Of a stretch of 64,000 nt of DNA, positions 33,021 through 41,491 are shown one piece after another. The DNA is from Methanoregula sp. UBA154 (GTDB taxonomy: Archaea > Halobacteriota > Methanomicrobia > Methanomicrobiales > Methanospirillaceae): the NCBI GenBank assembly GCA_002502245.1, contig DAPW01000017.1:47020-111019 (forward strand), given 5' to 3'. Under the pieces are notes generated by a model, which was given only the letters and a program-made list of their open reading frames with translations, had not been told where the DNA came from and did not search any database. The position numbers were made by a program, and so were the translations under genes. Numbering within the stretch: position 1 is the first letter of the stretch; every line of letters begins with the position of its first letter.

Positions 33021-34244
33021 ATGTCACGCGGACGCGGATCATCCGTTATACCAGTCGCAGTATTTCTCGCAATACTCCTCATCGTACTACCGGTCAGTGC
33101 ATATAATGTCGCGATATACGGTAGCAGTGCCGGGTTCAATCCGGATCTCCACACGGATTCGGTAGTGGTGGTGCAGTCGGTTCCAGGATCTGCGGGAACC
33201 GACCTTGACAGCAATATCGGCCAGTTCCTGCAGCCGTCCGTTGACGTTATCATTCTTGGAGGTGAAGCCACATTCTCCCCGGCAACCGCAGCCAAGATAG
33301 AGGCTGCAGTGGCAGGCGGGAAGATTCTTGTCGTGACCTATCCCTGCAACCGCCTTTTCGAGATGAGCCTCCCTGCTTCCAATGGCGGCACCTCGTCGGG
33401 TGGGCAGTATCTTGAGGTTTCCGATCCGACATCGGTCGTCTCAAAGGTAATTTTTGCCCAGCTGCCGACACAGTTCCGCTTGCAAGGTACAGCACCGGAA
33501 AAAGAGCAGGCCATTGCACAACCGGGTACCATTACTGTTCTGAACTATGATACCGGGATGCCGGCACTGCTCTTTGGGAAATATGGAAAGGGGTACGTGA
33601 TCGAGTGGACGACAGTTCCTTCCCCGTCGTACATGACCCCGGAGCAGGCTGACCTCGTCATCCACCGGATGATCCTTGGGTTACTGCCGGAACCGACACC
33701 TACGCAGACCACCGTGGCCACTCTTCGCACAACCGCAGTTATTCCGCAAATCACTGCGGTCATCACTCAGCCGCTCATCACAACTGCCAGCCCCGGTCAG
33801 ACAACAGGATCCCTGGAATCAACCGGCGATATCACGGTCTATTCCTCCCCGCCCGGCGCCAGTATTTTGATCGATGGCAACTATTTGGGAACAACACCAG
33901 GTAAAGTGAGCGGCATACCGGCAGGAAACCATATCCTCCGGCTGACGATGAGCGGGTACTATGATTACGAGGGCTCAATTTATGTCGTACCGGGACAGCC
34001 GAATCAGGGCTATGGTACACTCCAGCCCATAAACCAGATAACCCCCGTCCCAACTACGGTTCCGACGCCGGTCCCGACCATGATCGTCCCCATCATCATC
34101 GCAACGCCTACGCCTGAACCTACGCAGGATCCGGGGCTGCTGGGAAATACAAGTGTGCTCGTAGCCCTCATCGGTGTTATCACCGCCCTGATTGCTGCCG
34201 GCGCATCGGTCTTCACCCACGTCAAGCCCCCAAAGAAGGAGTAA
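33021..34244 (+). CDS. Exported PEGA-domain protein, membrane-anchored
   Basis: A 407-residue envelope protein: signal peptide (AVFLAILLIVLPVSAYN), an N-terminal alpha/beta domain (residues about 28-225) that resembles a class I glutamine-amidotransferase-like fold (VDVIILGGEATFSPA, GKILVVTYPCNRL, GKGYVIEWTTVPSPSYMT), a Thr-rich linker, one PEGA unit (DITVYSSPPGASILIDGNYL, HILRLTMSGYYDYEG), a Pro/Thr linker and a final membrane helix (VLVALIGVITALIAAGASVF) with the basic tail KPPKKE. PEGA domains are surface beta domains common in Methanomicrobiales. It lies between the two tRNA-Ala genes. Function unknown. Confidence 0.85.
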   Translation: MSRGRGSSVIPVAVFLAILLIVLPVSAYNVAIYGSSAGFNPDLHTDSVVVVQSVPGSAGTDLDSNIGQFLQPSVDVIILGGEATFSPATAAKIEAAVAGGKILVVTYPCNRLFEMSLPASNGGTSSGGQYLEVSDPTSVVSKVIFAQLPTQFRLQGTAPEKEQAIAQPGTITVLNYDTGMPALLFGKYGKGYVIEWTTVPSPSYMTPEQADLVIHRMILGLLPEPTPTQTTVATLRTTAVIPQITAVITQPLITTASPGQTTGSLESTGDITVYSSPPGASILIDGNYLGTTPGKVSGIPAGNHILRLTMSGYYDYEGSIYVVPGQPNQGYGTLQPINQITPVPTTVPTPVPTMIVPIIIATPTPEPTQDPGLLGNTSVLVALIGVITALIAAGASVFTHVKPPKKE

Positions 34245-34333
34245 GGGAAGTATCTCCTGCTGGAAGGGCAGGAGATCTGCGATTTCTGAAAAGTTCGGGC
34301 CTGGGAAAATGCGCGGGTAAAGAGAGAAAAAGT

Positions 34334-34519
34334 TCACTTCTTCTGCTGCATCAGCTCGACTTCACTCACGAGCGTTGATTTCAGCTTATCCACGGCTTCG
34401 TTGAGATCGGTGGTTGTCGTTATCATGAAGGAGTTGTCGCTCCGGGGATCGTGATAGTTCACAATGTACTCAATCTGCCCGTCCTTTGACTTTTTCGGTT
34501 CTATAATCAGCTTCGGCAT
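34334..34519 (-). CDS. Small conserved hypothetical protein
   Basis: A 61-residue protein, MPKLIIEPKKSKDGQIEYIV and onward to a helical tail (NEAVDKLKSTLVSEVELMQQ). The strand-turn-strand then helix pattern and even codon use support a genuine small soluble protein. Convergent with the PEGA gene, 89 bases away. No named family. Confidence 0.65.
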   Translation of the reverse strand: MPKLIIEPKKSKDGQIEYIVNYHDPRSDNSFMITTTTDLNEAVDKLKSTLVSEVELMQQKK

Positions 34520-34629
34520 ACTGGTCCCGGAGATATTTGTTCCTGGTCCTTCATCTGCCTTGCGGAGGCCTGATCAGTAACAACTATATGGAATCCGCTG
34601 AAAAATAGTATACCGCAAACCGTATCAGA

Positions 34630-34701
34630 GGGCTCGTAGATCAGGGGTAGATCGTCACGTTTGCAACGTGAAGGCCACGGGTTCAAATCCCGTCGAGTCC
34701 A
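34630..34701 (+). tRNA. tRNA-Ala (TGC)
   Basis: Acceptor GGGCTCG (34630-34636) pairs with CGAGTCC (34694-34700), discriminator A. Anticodon stem TCACG/CGTGA with loop TTTGCAA gives TGC. The body is nearly identical to the CGC isoacceptor at 32752, so it arose by duplication. AACAACTATAT lies at 34579-34589 upstream. Confidence 0.95.
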
Positions 34702-34935
34702 TTCCTTTCAAGCAATATTTTTTTCAGGATCATGAAGTCATGCCGGAGATCCGCCCCCGCTGCTGTCGCGTCCCTCAATGCACCAGGCGCTCATAAGGTT
34801 TTCATGCAGAGGCAGTCGCTACGAAGAAACTTGATACCGCATCCGTAGGAAGCCGTTCTCATATTTCAGAAAAAAAAACGTCTTCCCCAGGCAGATGCTC
34901 ATGCATGACAGGATGCAGGGCTCAGCCTGATGAGA

Positions 34936-35385
34936 TCAGTCCACCCAGTCAAGAAGGTGGCGGGGTTTCTCCTGCCCTTCCCGCGCAATGATCTTCCGTC
35001 TGACCTTCTTTACCGCTTCCGTTGCCGGGGACGGCTGTTTCTCAAACTGCCCGTAATCCATGTAGTCATGAGTGATCCGGTCCTGTATCCCTCCGCCTAT
35101 CTCCTGGAACCAGGGAGATACTGGTTCCTCCCCGGCTGCAGGTGCTGCCCGCTCATCGGTGCAGGCAGGGTCCGGCAACCTCACCGGCCGTGTCTCCACA
35201 ACACTCACCGGCTCGATCAGCGTGAACGGTGGCGGCGCCATGTTCAGGACCGGTGGCGGGTTGCCGTAAACCTCCGGGGGAATGCTGGCCTGGCCTGACC
35301 GCGAGAGGAGGAAATCCACAAAGTCCTCGGTCTCCTTTCGCTGCTCCGGGGATAACCGCTCCAGCTTGCTTTCCAGGGATTCCAT
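34936..35385 (-). CDS. Hypothetical protein with DUF2281-like N-terminus
   Basis: A 149-residue protein. The N-terminus MESLESKLERLSPEQRKETE with DFVDFLLSR resembles the DUF2281/VapB-like helix often found in small antitoxin-type proteins. The middle (residues about 35-95) is Pro-rich and probably disordered (NPPPVLNMAPPPFTLIEP). The C-terminus is basic (EAVKKVRRKIIAREGQEKPR). No toxin gene is adjacent. It follows thiL by 68 bases on the same strand, so it may belong to the rio2-DUF460-thiL operon. Confidence 0.6.
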   Translation of the reverse strand: MESLESKLERLSPEQRKETEDFVDFLLSRSGQASIPPEVYGNPPPVLNMAPPPFTLIEPVSVVETRPVRLPDPACTDERAAPAAGEEPVSPWFQEIGGGIQDRITHDYMDYGQFEKQPSPATEAVKKVRRKIIAREGQEKPRHLLDWVD

Positions 35386-35453
35386 GGGTGCACCCGTACT
35401 TCTTGGAAGTAAAATATCTCTAATGAAAATTTTGAAATGTTCGATCCGGACCG

Positions 35454-36317
35454 TTATTCCCAGCGGTGCTGGTACCCGAGTTTCTCCAGCGGGACACCAT
35501 CCACCAGGGTCTCTCTCTCTGGTATGACCGTCCCGATCACGGTCGCCTTCACGCCCGGGACCGGGTAGCGGTCCGGTGCGATAGTAAAGATCAGCTCGTA
35601 GTCTCCGCCGCCGTAGAGGGCCAGCTCGAGAGCCTGTGCTGCCGGGATTCCCGGCGGGAGCGGGATTTTTTCGGAATCAATGGCAAATCCGCAGTTGTTG
35701 ACACTCATCAGGTCATACAGGGACAGCGCAATCCCATCACTGTCGTCCATCATTGCACTCACCCCGGCCCTGCCGAGGAGTTGGCCCTCCGCCACCCGGG
35801 GCTGCGGCTCGAAGAGCGCCTTCTCGAACTGGCGGTACCCGTCAAGCCATGCCTGTGCCTGTCCCGGGGTACCTGTGATACAGACCAGGTCGCCCGGCCA
35901 GGCACCGGTCCTCCGGACAATATCCCTCCTGCTGACAAGCCCGAGGCCGGTGGTCACGACCGTCAGCTCGTTGTGGTGGTCAATATCGCCACCGATGATT
36001 TCAGCGCCGAACTTCGTGCAGCAGTCCTTTGCACCCTGCATGACCCCGGCAAGGCTCTGCCAGTCATCCAGCCCGACCGCGATGAGGAGATACTTCGGCG
36101 CGGCTCCCATGCTCGCGATATCCGAGATGGTAACCGCGGCGCTCATCCAGCCAGCCTGCCAGTCGGTCATCCCTTCAACAAAATCGGTGGTACGGTGGAG
36201 CATGTCGGTCGTTGCAACCATCACCTGTTCTCCGCAGGGGAGTTCCGCACAGTCATCAAGGCATTTTTCCTTTCCTACTATCCCCATTACCACCTTCAGG
36301 AGCTCCCGGTCATCCAC
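35454..36317 (-). CDS. thiL: Thiamine-monophosphate kinase
   Basis: A 287-residue ThiL that phosphorylates thiamine monophosphate to the diphosphate with ATP. The AIR-synthase-like fold is seen in DDCAELPCGEQVMVATTDML (magnesium-binding aspartates), AVTISDIASMGAAPKYLLIA, AEIIGGDIDHHNELTVVTTG, the DDSDGIALSLYDL loop and GGGDYELIFT. It overlaps the DUF460 gene upstream by eight bases, so it is translated from the same transcript. Confidence 0.93.
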   Translation of the reverse strand: MDDRELLKVVMGIVGKEKCLDDCAELPCGEQVMVATTDMLHRTTDFVEGMTDWQAGWMSAAVTISDIASMGAAPKYLLIAVGLDDWQSLAGVMQGAKDCCTKFGAEIIGGDIDHHNELTVVTTGLGLVSRRDIVRRTGAWPGDLVCITGTPGQAQAWLDGYRQFEKALFEPQPRVAEGQLLGRAGVSAMMDDSDGIALSLYDLMSVNNCGFAIDSEKIPLPPGIPAAQALELALYGGGDYELIFTIAPDRYPVPGVKATVIGTVIPERETLVDGVPLEKLGYQHRWE

Positions 36318-38283
36318 CCTTCCGCACCTCCTTACCCCGTTCGCTCTTGTACTCCTTGAAGATGTGCTCGATCATCTCGGACTTCTTCTCCCGCTCGTGC
36401 TTCTCCTGCTGGCCCTGCCATTCCCGAAGGGCTGACTCGAGGGTCTCTTTTGCAGCAAGTCCCTGCCTTCCCCGTACCTGGACGCCAGCCTGTATGTCGG
36501 AGAACAGGGGGATACCGGCCTCCCGGAACAGTGGCAGCATCTGGGGGTCACCTGTGGTAAGGGCATCGACAGCAGCGATCACTGCCTTAACCCGCAGTTC
36601 CGCAAGGTCCCTGACGATATTTCGTCCCCAGCCATCGGTCCTGGTCACGAAGATGATGTCCCCCTCCTCGATCCCGACATCCTCTGCCAGTCGCCGGAGC
36701 CCGTCTTTTGTCAGGGCATCCATAACCTTGACCGGGACGACTTCCCCCTCCATGGACAGGTCGGCGAATTGCTTGATCCGGGTAAGACGTTTCCCTAGGT
36801 TCCGGTTATGCCGCTCCTCCTTGCGGAGCCGTTTTTTCAGGCTCTGGATCACGGCATCCCGCTTTACCACTTCAACATCCTTCGCGAGCGCGGCATCGCG
36901 GGTGGTGTGGACATTCCGGAGCCGTGCCTGGAGGCGGTGAATCTCGTACTCCTTGCCTTTGACCTCTTCCTGCAGCTCGGTAACATACGTGCGGAGACGC
37001 TTCACCATCCCGTCAAGCACCCGGACACGTTCGTCGTGCCTGCCACTCTCCCCCGGTACGGGCGCGGTTTCGGCCGGCACAACCGGTTCCCGCACCGGCA
37101 CCTTCATCTCTCCGAGGACCGAATCGAGTGACTGGCCCCTGATTACCCGGGCACGAACCTCATCAAGGTCATGTCCCGGAGGGATACGTTTTATGAGGTT
37201 CTGGAACTTGTGCCGGTAGTGGCGGTACGCGTCGAGCGCCGCCGAGAGAGCGTCCCGCTCATGGTCGTTGGCGTACCCGAACGGGGCGGTCATCTCCACT
37301 TTCGTGTTCACGCTGACATCCTGTTTTGGCACAAACGCGATCGCGGAGAACGCCCGGCGGATCTTCTCCACCGAATACGGCATTTCCTGCACATCGGTCG
37401 CGATGATGAGGGGCTTTCCCACCTTATAGAGTGACTCGATTACGTCCGACATGGTCATCTGGCGGGAGCTTGCAAGGTGGAGCAGGTTGCCGTCAAGGTC
37501 GAGCGCGGCTGCCGCCGTTGTCGTGCCCGGATCAATACCAACAATCAGGTACCGGGGTTTGATTGAGAGCGGCCGGAACCGGATGCGTTCGAGCCGTTTC
37601 CCGTGTATCCGCACCTGCACATCGGCACCCCGGTAGGTCGGCACCGGTACCTGGTCGCGGGTGGCAAACACCCGGAACGCCACCCGGCTGCACCCCCCGA
37701 ATGCCCGGGTCTCCTTCTTCTCGTACCGGAGGCCTGCCGCCACGAGGGCCATCTCGATCTCCCGACCTTTGAGCTGAACAGCGCCATGCATCTTGCGCAC
37801 GTACCGGTTCTGGCTCCACCCGCCTTTTCCCGGGGAGCGGTGGCGGCTTATCACCACCTCGCTCTCATTCTCAAATGCAATAACCTCGGCACCCGCCCCG
37901 AGCGATGCCACCTGTGCCGTGGTGCGGGCTTCGGCAAACGGGTCAAAGCGGTTGAAGCTGATATTGAACCGGGCAGCGACCTTTCCAAGCGTTTCCTTGC
38001 GTTCGCCGCCGGTCACCTGCACAAGCCGTGTCTTTGGGGGCAGCCCCTGCAGGAAAAAGTAGAGTTCGCGCTGATCAGAGGCGATCTCCTGAAGGCTGTC
38101 AACCGCAAGGATATCCGGCTGTTCCTGATTCAGCATCCGGAACAGGCGGAACATCGAGACCTCGCTCTCGCTCTCGATGGCCCCTCCCTCCATCCATACA
38201 AGGGCATACATAGGGCGGCGGGAACGGGACCGTACCGAGCCTTTGATGATGTCGATTCCAAAGACCTTCAGCCGGTCACGCAT
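36310..38283 (-). CDS. DUF460 protein, RNase H/RuvC-like fold
   Basis: A 657-residue COG2433/DUF460 protein. Residues about 240-380 hold a RuvC/YqgF-like RNase H domain (YLIVGIDPGTTTAAAALDLD with the first catalytic aspartate, then PLIIATDVQEMP and AFGYANDHERDALSAALDAY with acidic residues in the equivalent later positions). The middle (about 425-520) is a long coiled coil (VKRLRTYVTELQEEVKGKEY). The N-terminal part and the C-terminal 100 residues (EEGDIIFVTRTDGWGRNIVR) are further globular regions. Proposed as an archaeal nuclease, role unproven. It overlaps both rio2 (16 bases) and thiL (8 bases). Confidence 0.85.
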   Translation of the reverse strand: MRDRLKVFGIDIIKGSVRSRSRRPMYALVWMEGGAIESESEVSMFRLFRMLNQEQPDILAVDSLQEIASDQRELYFFLQGLPPKTRLVQVTGGERKETLGKVAARFNISFNRFDPFAEARTTAQVASLGAGAEVIAFENESEVVISRHRSPGKGGWSQNRYVRKMHGAVQLKGREIEMALVAAGLRYEKKETRAFGGCSRVAFRVFATRDQVPVPTYRGADVQVRIHGKRLERIRFRPLSIKPRYLIVGIDPGTTTAAAALDLDGNLLHLASSRQMTMSDVIESLYKVGKPLIIATDVQEMPYSVEKIRRAFSAIAFVPKQDVSVNTKVEMTAPFGYANDHERDALSAALDAYRHYRHKFQNLIKRIPPGHDLDEVRARVIRGQSLDSVLGEMKVPVREPVVPAETAPVPGESGRHDERVRVLDGMVKRLRTYVTELQEEVKGKEYEIHRLQARLRNVHTTRDAALAKDVEVVKRDAVIQSLKKRLRKEERHNRNLGKRLTRIKQFADLSMEGEVVPVKVMDALTKDGLRRLAEDVGIEEGDIIFVTRTDGWGRNIVRDLAELRVKAVIAAVDALTTGDPQMLPLFREAGIPLFSDIQAGVQVRGRQGLAAKETLESALREWQGQQEKHEREKKSEMIEHIFKEYKSERGKEVRKGG

Positions 38284-39125
38284 CGGATCGCATCCTCCCG
38301 GTCACAAGATAACCGGTACTTTCTCTGGAAGTAGGTAAGGATGTTGTCGATGTCACGTTCAAGGATTGCCTGTGCATTCTGGTGGCCGGTCTCCATCCAC
38401 TGCGGCCAGTCGATGAGGACGCACTTTCCGTCTTCCATGAGGATATTGTATTCGGAGAGGTCGGCATGGATAACTCCGGCACGGTAGGCCTTCTGAACAT
38501 TTTCCAGGATCTCGTCAAGCACCTCACCGGGCGCATCGAGCCGGCACCGGTTCAGGTTCTGCCCGCTGATAAGCGACATCACTACGGTATGCCGGTTCTG
38601 GTCGATGGGCAGGGGCACGCTGACTGCAGGGTGCAGGGTGGTGAGGGCGAGGTACTCCCGTTCCGCAGACTTCTTCGATGCAATAAGCCACGGGCAGTGC
38701 CCCTCCTCGGGCATGTACTCGCGGTTGAGCCGGGCTGAGTTGAATGAGCGACCGCCAACACGATGGAACTTAATCGCGACCGGACCAAGCCCGAGGGCAT
38801 CGTAAACTACCGACTCCTTGCCCTCGCCGATCTGGGTTCCGAGGGCCGAGATGGTGCCTTTCCGTGTCAGGGTGGCGAGCGCAAGGGTGTCATAGCCGCC
38901 GAATACCAGCGAATATCCGTCGTAGGGCACCGGGTTGAACCGGACCATGCCCCACGCAATCAGGCGCGAGAGCCGGTAGCTGATCTCGGACTCCGAGAGT
39001 TTTGTCGCCGTCTTCAACTGTTCCAGCGGCACCCACGAATAGCGCTTCATCCCCCGTTCGAGAGCAAGGAGGATGGTCTTCTCATACTTGTTCAGGGAGC
39101 GGATCCGGTCCGCGGCGACGACCAT
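38268..39125 (-). CDS. rio2: RIO2-type serine/threonine protein kinase
   Basis: A 285-residue RIO2, an atypical kinase/ATPase for late small-subunit maturation. Residues 1-85 are the RIO2-specific winged helix (NKYEKTILLALERGMKRYSW, SESEISYRLSRLIAWGMV). The kinase part shows the glycine-rich loop IGEGKESVVYDAL, the ATP-binding lysine in VAIKFHRVG, catalytic loop IHADLSEYNIL and metal loop LIDWPQW. First gene of the rio2-DUF460-thiL operon, divergent from the thiolase-like gene at 39238. Confidence 0.95.
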   Translation of the reverse strand: MVVAADRIRSLNKYEKTILLALERGMKRYSWVPLEQLKTATKLSESEISYRLSRLIAWGMVRFNPVPYDGYSLVFGGYDTLALATLTRKGTISALGTQIGEGKESVVYDALGLGPVAIKFHRVGGRSFNSARLNREYMPEEGHCPWLIASKKSAEREYLALTTLHPAVSVPLPIDQNRHTVVMSLISGQNLNRCRLDAPGEVLDEILENVQKAYRAGVIHADLSEYNILMEDGKCVLIDWPQWMETGHQNAQAILERDIDNILTYFQRKYRLSCDREDAIRCVTG

Positions 39126-39237
39126 ATCACCAGAGTGGTTATGTGGCAGACTATAAAATCACATCTTTGAGAACAAAACATTAATTCCGGCACAAGATTC
39201 AACATCTTCGTTCCTCTACTGTACCTGAGGAGAACGT

Positions 39238-40023
39238 ATGCAGTGCAGCAAATGCAGGAACGAGGCTGTCTTTTTCCAGACGTATTCCGGCCGGTACCTG
39301 TGCAGCCGGCACCTCTCTGTGGATATCGAGGCGCGTGCAAAACGTTGTATCCGTTCGCACCACTGGATGCAACCCGGGGACCATATCGCCGTTCTCGTTT
39401 CCGGTGACCGGAAGAGTGCTGCACTCCTGTGCTTCCTAAAAAAAATGACCGCTGACCGGCGGGACATCCGGCTGAGCGCAGTGCCTGCCTGCGAAAAGGA
39501 TCCCTGGACGGGGGGCCTGTCAGCTGCCGTGAAGGTTGCGGAATCGCTCCGTATCCCCAGCATTGAATTATCCCTGCCGGGCGCGTCTGGGGCCGCTGCT
39601 GGCGGCAATGTAACTAAGATTGCAATGGCAGTCTCGCTTGATGATATCGCGCAGGGGGTACTGGGGGAGTTCCTTTTCGGCATCGCAGAACGGCTCGAAC
39701 ATCCCCCGGCGAACGAATGGAACCACCTTCCGGTGATCTGCCCGTTCATTGCCGTGCCTTCAGCTGAGCTGGACCTCTACTGGGAGATCGCCGGCACAGG
39801 AATTGACATCCCGCCCTGCACACCCTGCCGCGATACAATCGTTCAGGAGACCGGGGCACTGCTCGAAAACTTTTCCCGGCGCCACCCGGCAACAAAATAT
39901 GCACTCCTGCACCTTGCGGAACAGCTCGGCTCCAGGAATACTGCTGCCGGAGCGGTCGCGGGTACCTTCAAGCCGGGCGCCGGTGAGGAGGAGACGTCGC
40001 CGCAGAAAAGACCGAACAGTTGA
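39238..40023 (+). CDS. Degenerate NcsA/TtuA-like (tRNA 2-thiolation type) protein
   Basis: A 261-residue relative of archaeal NcsA/TtuA thiouridylases. Conserved framework: the N-terminal zinc motif CSKCRNEAVFFQTYSGRYLC with H in RHL, the helix RAKRCIRSHHWMQPGDHIAV and the C-terminal CTPCRDT region followed by HPATKYALLHLAEQL. The catalytic parts are lost: the PP-loop, SGGKDS in active enzymes, reads SGDRKS, and the internal CXXC motif that holds the active-site cysteines is absent (the segment is GAAAGGNVTKIAMAVSLDD). It is therefore probably not a thiolase; it may keep a binding or scaffold role. It precedes nadE by 27 bases on the same strand and may share its transcript. Confidence 0.72.
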   Translation: MQCSKCRNEAVFFQTYSGRYLCSRHLSVDIEARAKRCIRSHHWMQPGDHIAVLVSGDRKSAALLCFLKKMTADRRDIRLSAVPACEKDPWTGGLSAAVKVAESLRIPSIELSLPGASGAAAGGNVTKIAMAVSLDDIAQGVLGEFLFGIAERLEHPPANEWNHLPVICPFIAVPSAELDLYWEIAGTGIDIPPCTPCRDTIVQETGALLENFSRRHPATKYALLHLAEQLGSRNTAAGAVAGTFKPGAGEEETSPQKRPNS

Positions 40024-40050
40024 AAAACTCCGTTTGTCTATTATAACAAA

Positions 40051-40836
40051 ATGAAGTGTTCGGCCGGAGATCTCGGGTGCAGGATGGGGCAGGTGGAGCA
40101 GATGATCCGGTACGCCTACTGGAACAGTGGGTGCACCGGGATCGTCATCGGCGTGAGCGGTGGCGTGGACTCGGCTGTGGCGGCGGCGTTCTGCTGCCGG
40201 GCGGTCGGGCCGGACAGGGTGCTCGGCCTCTTCCTTCCCTCTACGGTCAGCAACAGGCAGGACAGCGACGATGCAACTGCACTCTGCGCAGCACTTGGGA
40301 TGGAGCTCGGCACCATCAATATCGAGCCGATGCTCGCCGGGTTCAGAACAATGCCCGGGTTTACTGATGCCCAATCCGTGCTGGGCAACCTGATGGCACG
40401 GATCAGGATGGCCGTCCTGTATTACCATGCCAACCGTGATAACCGGCTTGTCTGCGGTACTTCGAACCGGAGCGAGTACATGATCGGTTACTGTACCAAG
40501 TTCGGAGACAATGCCGCGGATATCCAGCCCATCCTCCACTTGTACAAGTCGGATGTGTACATCATGGCGAAGGAGCTCGGGATCCCGGAGCCGATCATGA
40601 AAAAGACGCCGTCCGCCGGTTTATGGGAAGGCCAGAGCGACGAGGGCGAGATCGGACTGTCGTACGACCAGATTGATACGGCGCTCCGTGCGCTGGAAGG
40701 TCGGAGATGGCAGGCGGAGAACATAACCGAGGAGAGGGTGCTCGCCTTGGTGAAGAAGAGCCGGCACAAGCGGATGGGTGCACCTAATCTTTTAGCAATG
40801 TCTCAAAAACCGGACGGTACTGCTCCGGGAAATTAA
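40051..40836 (+). CDS. nadE: NH3-dependent NAD+ synthetase
   Basis: A 261-residue NadE without a glutaminase domain, forming NAD+ from nicotinate adenine dinucleotide, ammonia and ATP. Motifs are IGVSGGVDSAVAAA (PP-loop), LGLFLPSTVSNRQDSDDATA, NLVCGTSNRSEYMIGYCTKF in outline (RLVCGTSNRSEYMIGYCTKF) and KKTPSAGLWEGQSDEGEIGL. All positions look intact. The last 53 bases overlap the 3' end of the convergent isomerase gene, which is unusual. It is paired with the degenerate thiolase gene upstream. Confidence 0.95.
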   Translation: MKCSAGDLGCRMGQVEQMIRYAYWNSGCTGIVIGVSGGVDSAVAAAFCCRAVGPDRVLGLFLPSTVSNRQDSDDATALCAALGMELGTINIEPMLAGFRTMPGFTDAQSVLGNLMARIRMAVLYYHANRDNRLVCGTSNRSEYMIGYCTKFGDNAADIQPILHLYKSDVYIMAKELGIPEPIMKKTPSAGLWEGQSDEGEIGLSYDQIDTALRALEGRRWQAENITEERVLALVKKSRHKRMGAPNLLAMSQKPDGTAPGN

Positions 40837-41491
40837 GGAATGCAAGGGCATCCCTGTTCCCGACGAGGTCATAGAGCGGTCCCTTGCAGATCCGCTGGGT
40901 TCCCCGACGGCAGCTTGCTCCCAGCCGGCGGACCGGGGGGGCATCCTGATAGGCCGGATTCCTGAAGAGGGTTCCGTCTGACAACTCATACCAGGCGGCA
41001 CCGTGCCGGGCCTCGTACTCCCCGTACTCGCTCTCGAAGGCAGTGGAGACGATATTGGCCATGGAGAGGGTCTGGTCCTGGGATGGGTTGATCGTGATAT
41101 GCCCGTAATCCGGGGGGATGATGACCAGATCGCCTGCGTCCGCTTCTATCAGCACAACGTCGTCAAGCATGCAGGACTGGAGCAGGTAATGCGCCGTACC
41201 CTCGAGTACTTCGTAAATTTCCGGAAAGCCTATCCCGGCTGCATTCTTCGGGTGGTAATGACCCTTGGTCTTGACCAGTTCGCCGCAGAGATCGCGGGGG
41301 GGAATCACCGTGAGGTCATAGCGGAGCCGGTGTTCGTGAAGCCACCGCCAGTCCGCATCGGACTTTGACAGGTCACGGTACATAAAATAAAGGGGTTCGC
41401 TGCACCGGCATTGCGGTTCGAACAGGACGGGACGAATCTCTTCCACCGTCCTTATCGTAGGTTGTGGAAGCTCCCCTTCCCACCCAAACAT
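40784..41491 (-). CDS. pgi: Cupin-type glucose-6-phosphate isomerase
   Basis: An archaeal cupin-type phosphoglucose isomerase of about 235 residues, interconverting glucose-6-phosphate and fructose-6-phosphate. The metal site is plain in TKGHYHPKNAAGIGFPEIYE, followed by VLEGTAHYLLQ and the second cupin motif AGDLVIIPPDYGHITINPS. The conserved YFMYRDL precedes it. A GTG at 41494 or ATG at 41491 can start it; the ATG is chosen because it gives the common TGATG junction with the stop of the upstream S-layer-like gene, implying coupled translation. Its 3' end overlaps nadE on the opposite strand by 53 bases. Confidence 0.92.
   Translation of the reverse strand: MFGWEGELPQPTIRTVEEIRPVLFEPQCRCSEPLYFMYRDLSKSDADWRWLHEHRLRYDLTVIPPRDLCGELVKTKGHYHPKNAAGIGFPEIYEVLEGTAHYLLQSCMLDDVVLIEADAGDLVIIPPDYGHITINPSQDQTLSMANIVSTAFESEYGEYEARHGAAWYELSDGTLFRNPAYQDAPPVRRLGASCRRGTQRICKGPLYDLVGNRDALAFLNFPEQYRPVFETLLKD

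Noticed and set aside
35466..36359. 297-codon plus-strand frame opposite thiL
   Set aside because: ThiL motifs are on the minus strand and the plus frame is a shadow.
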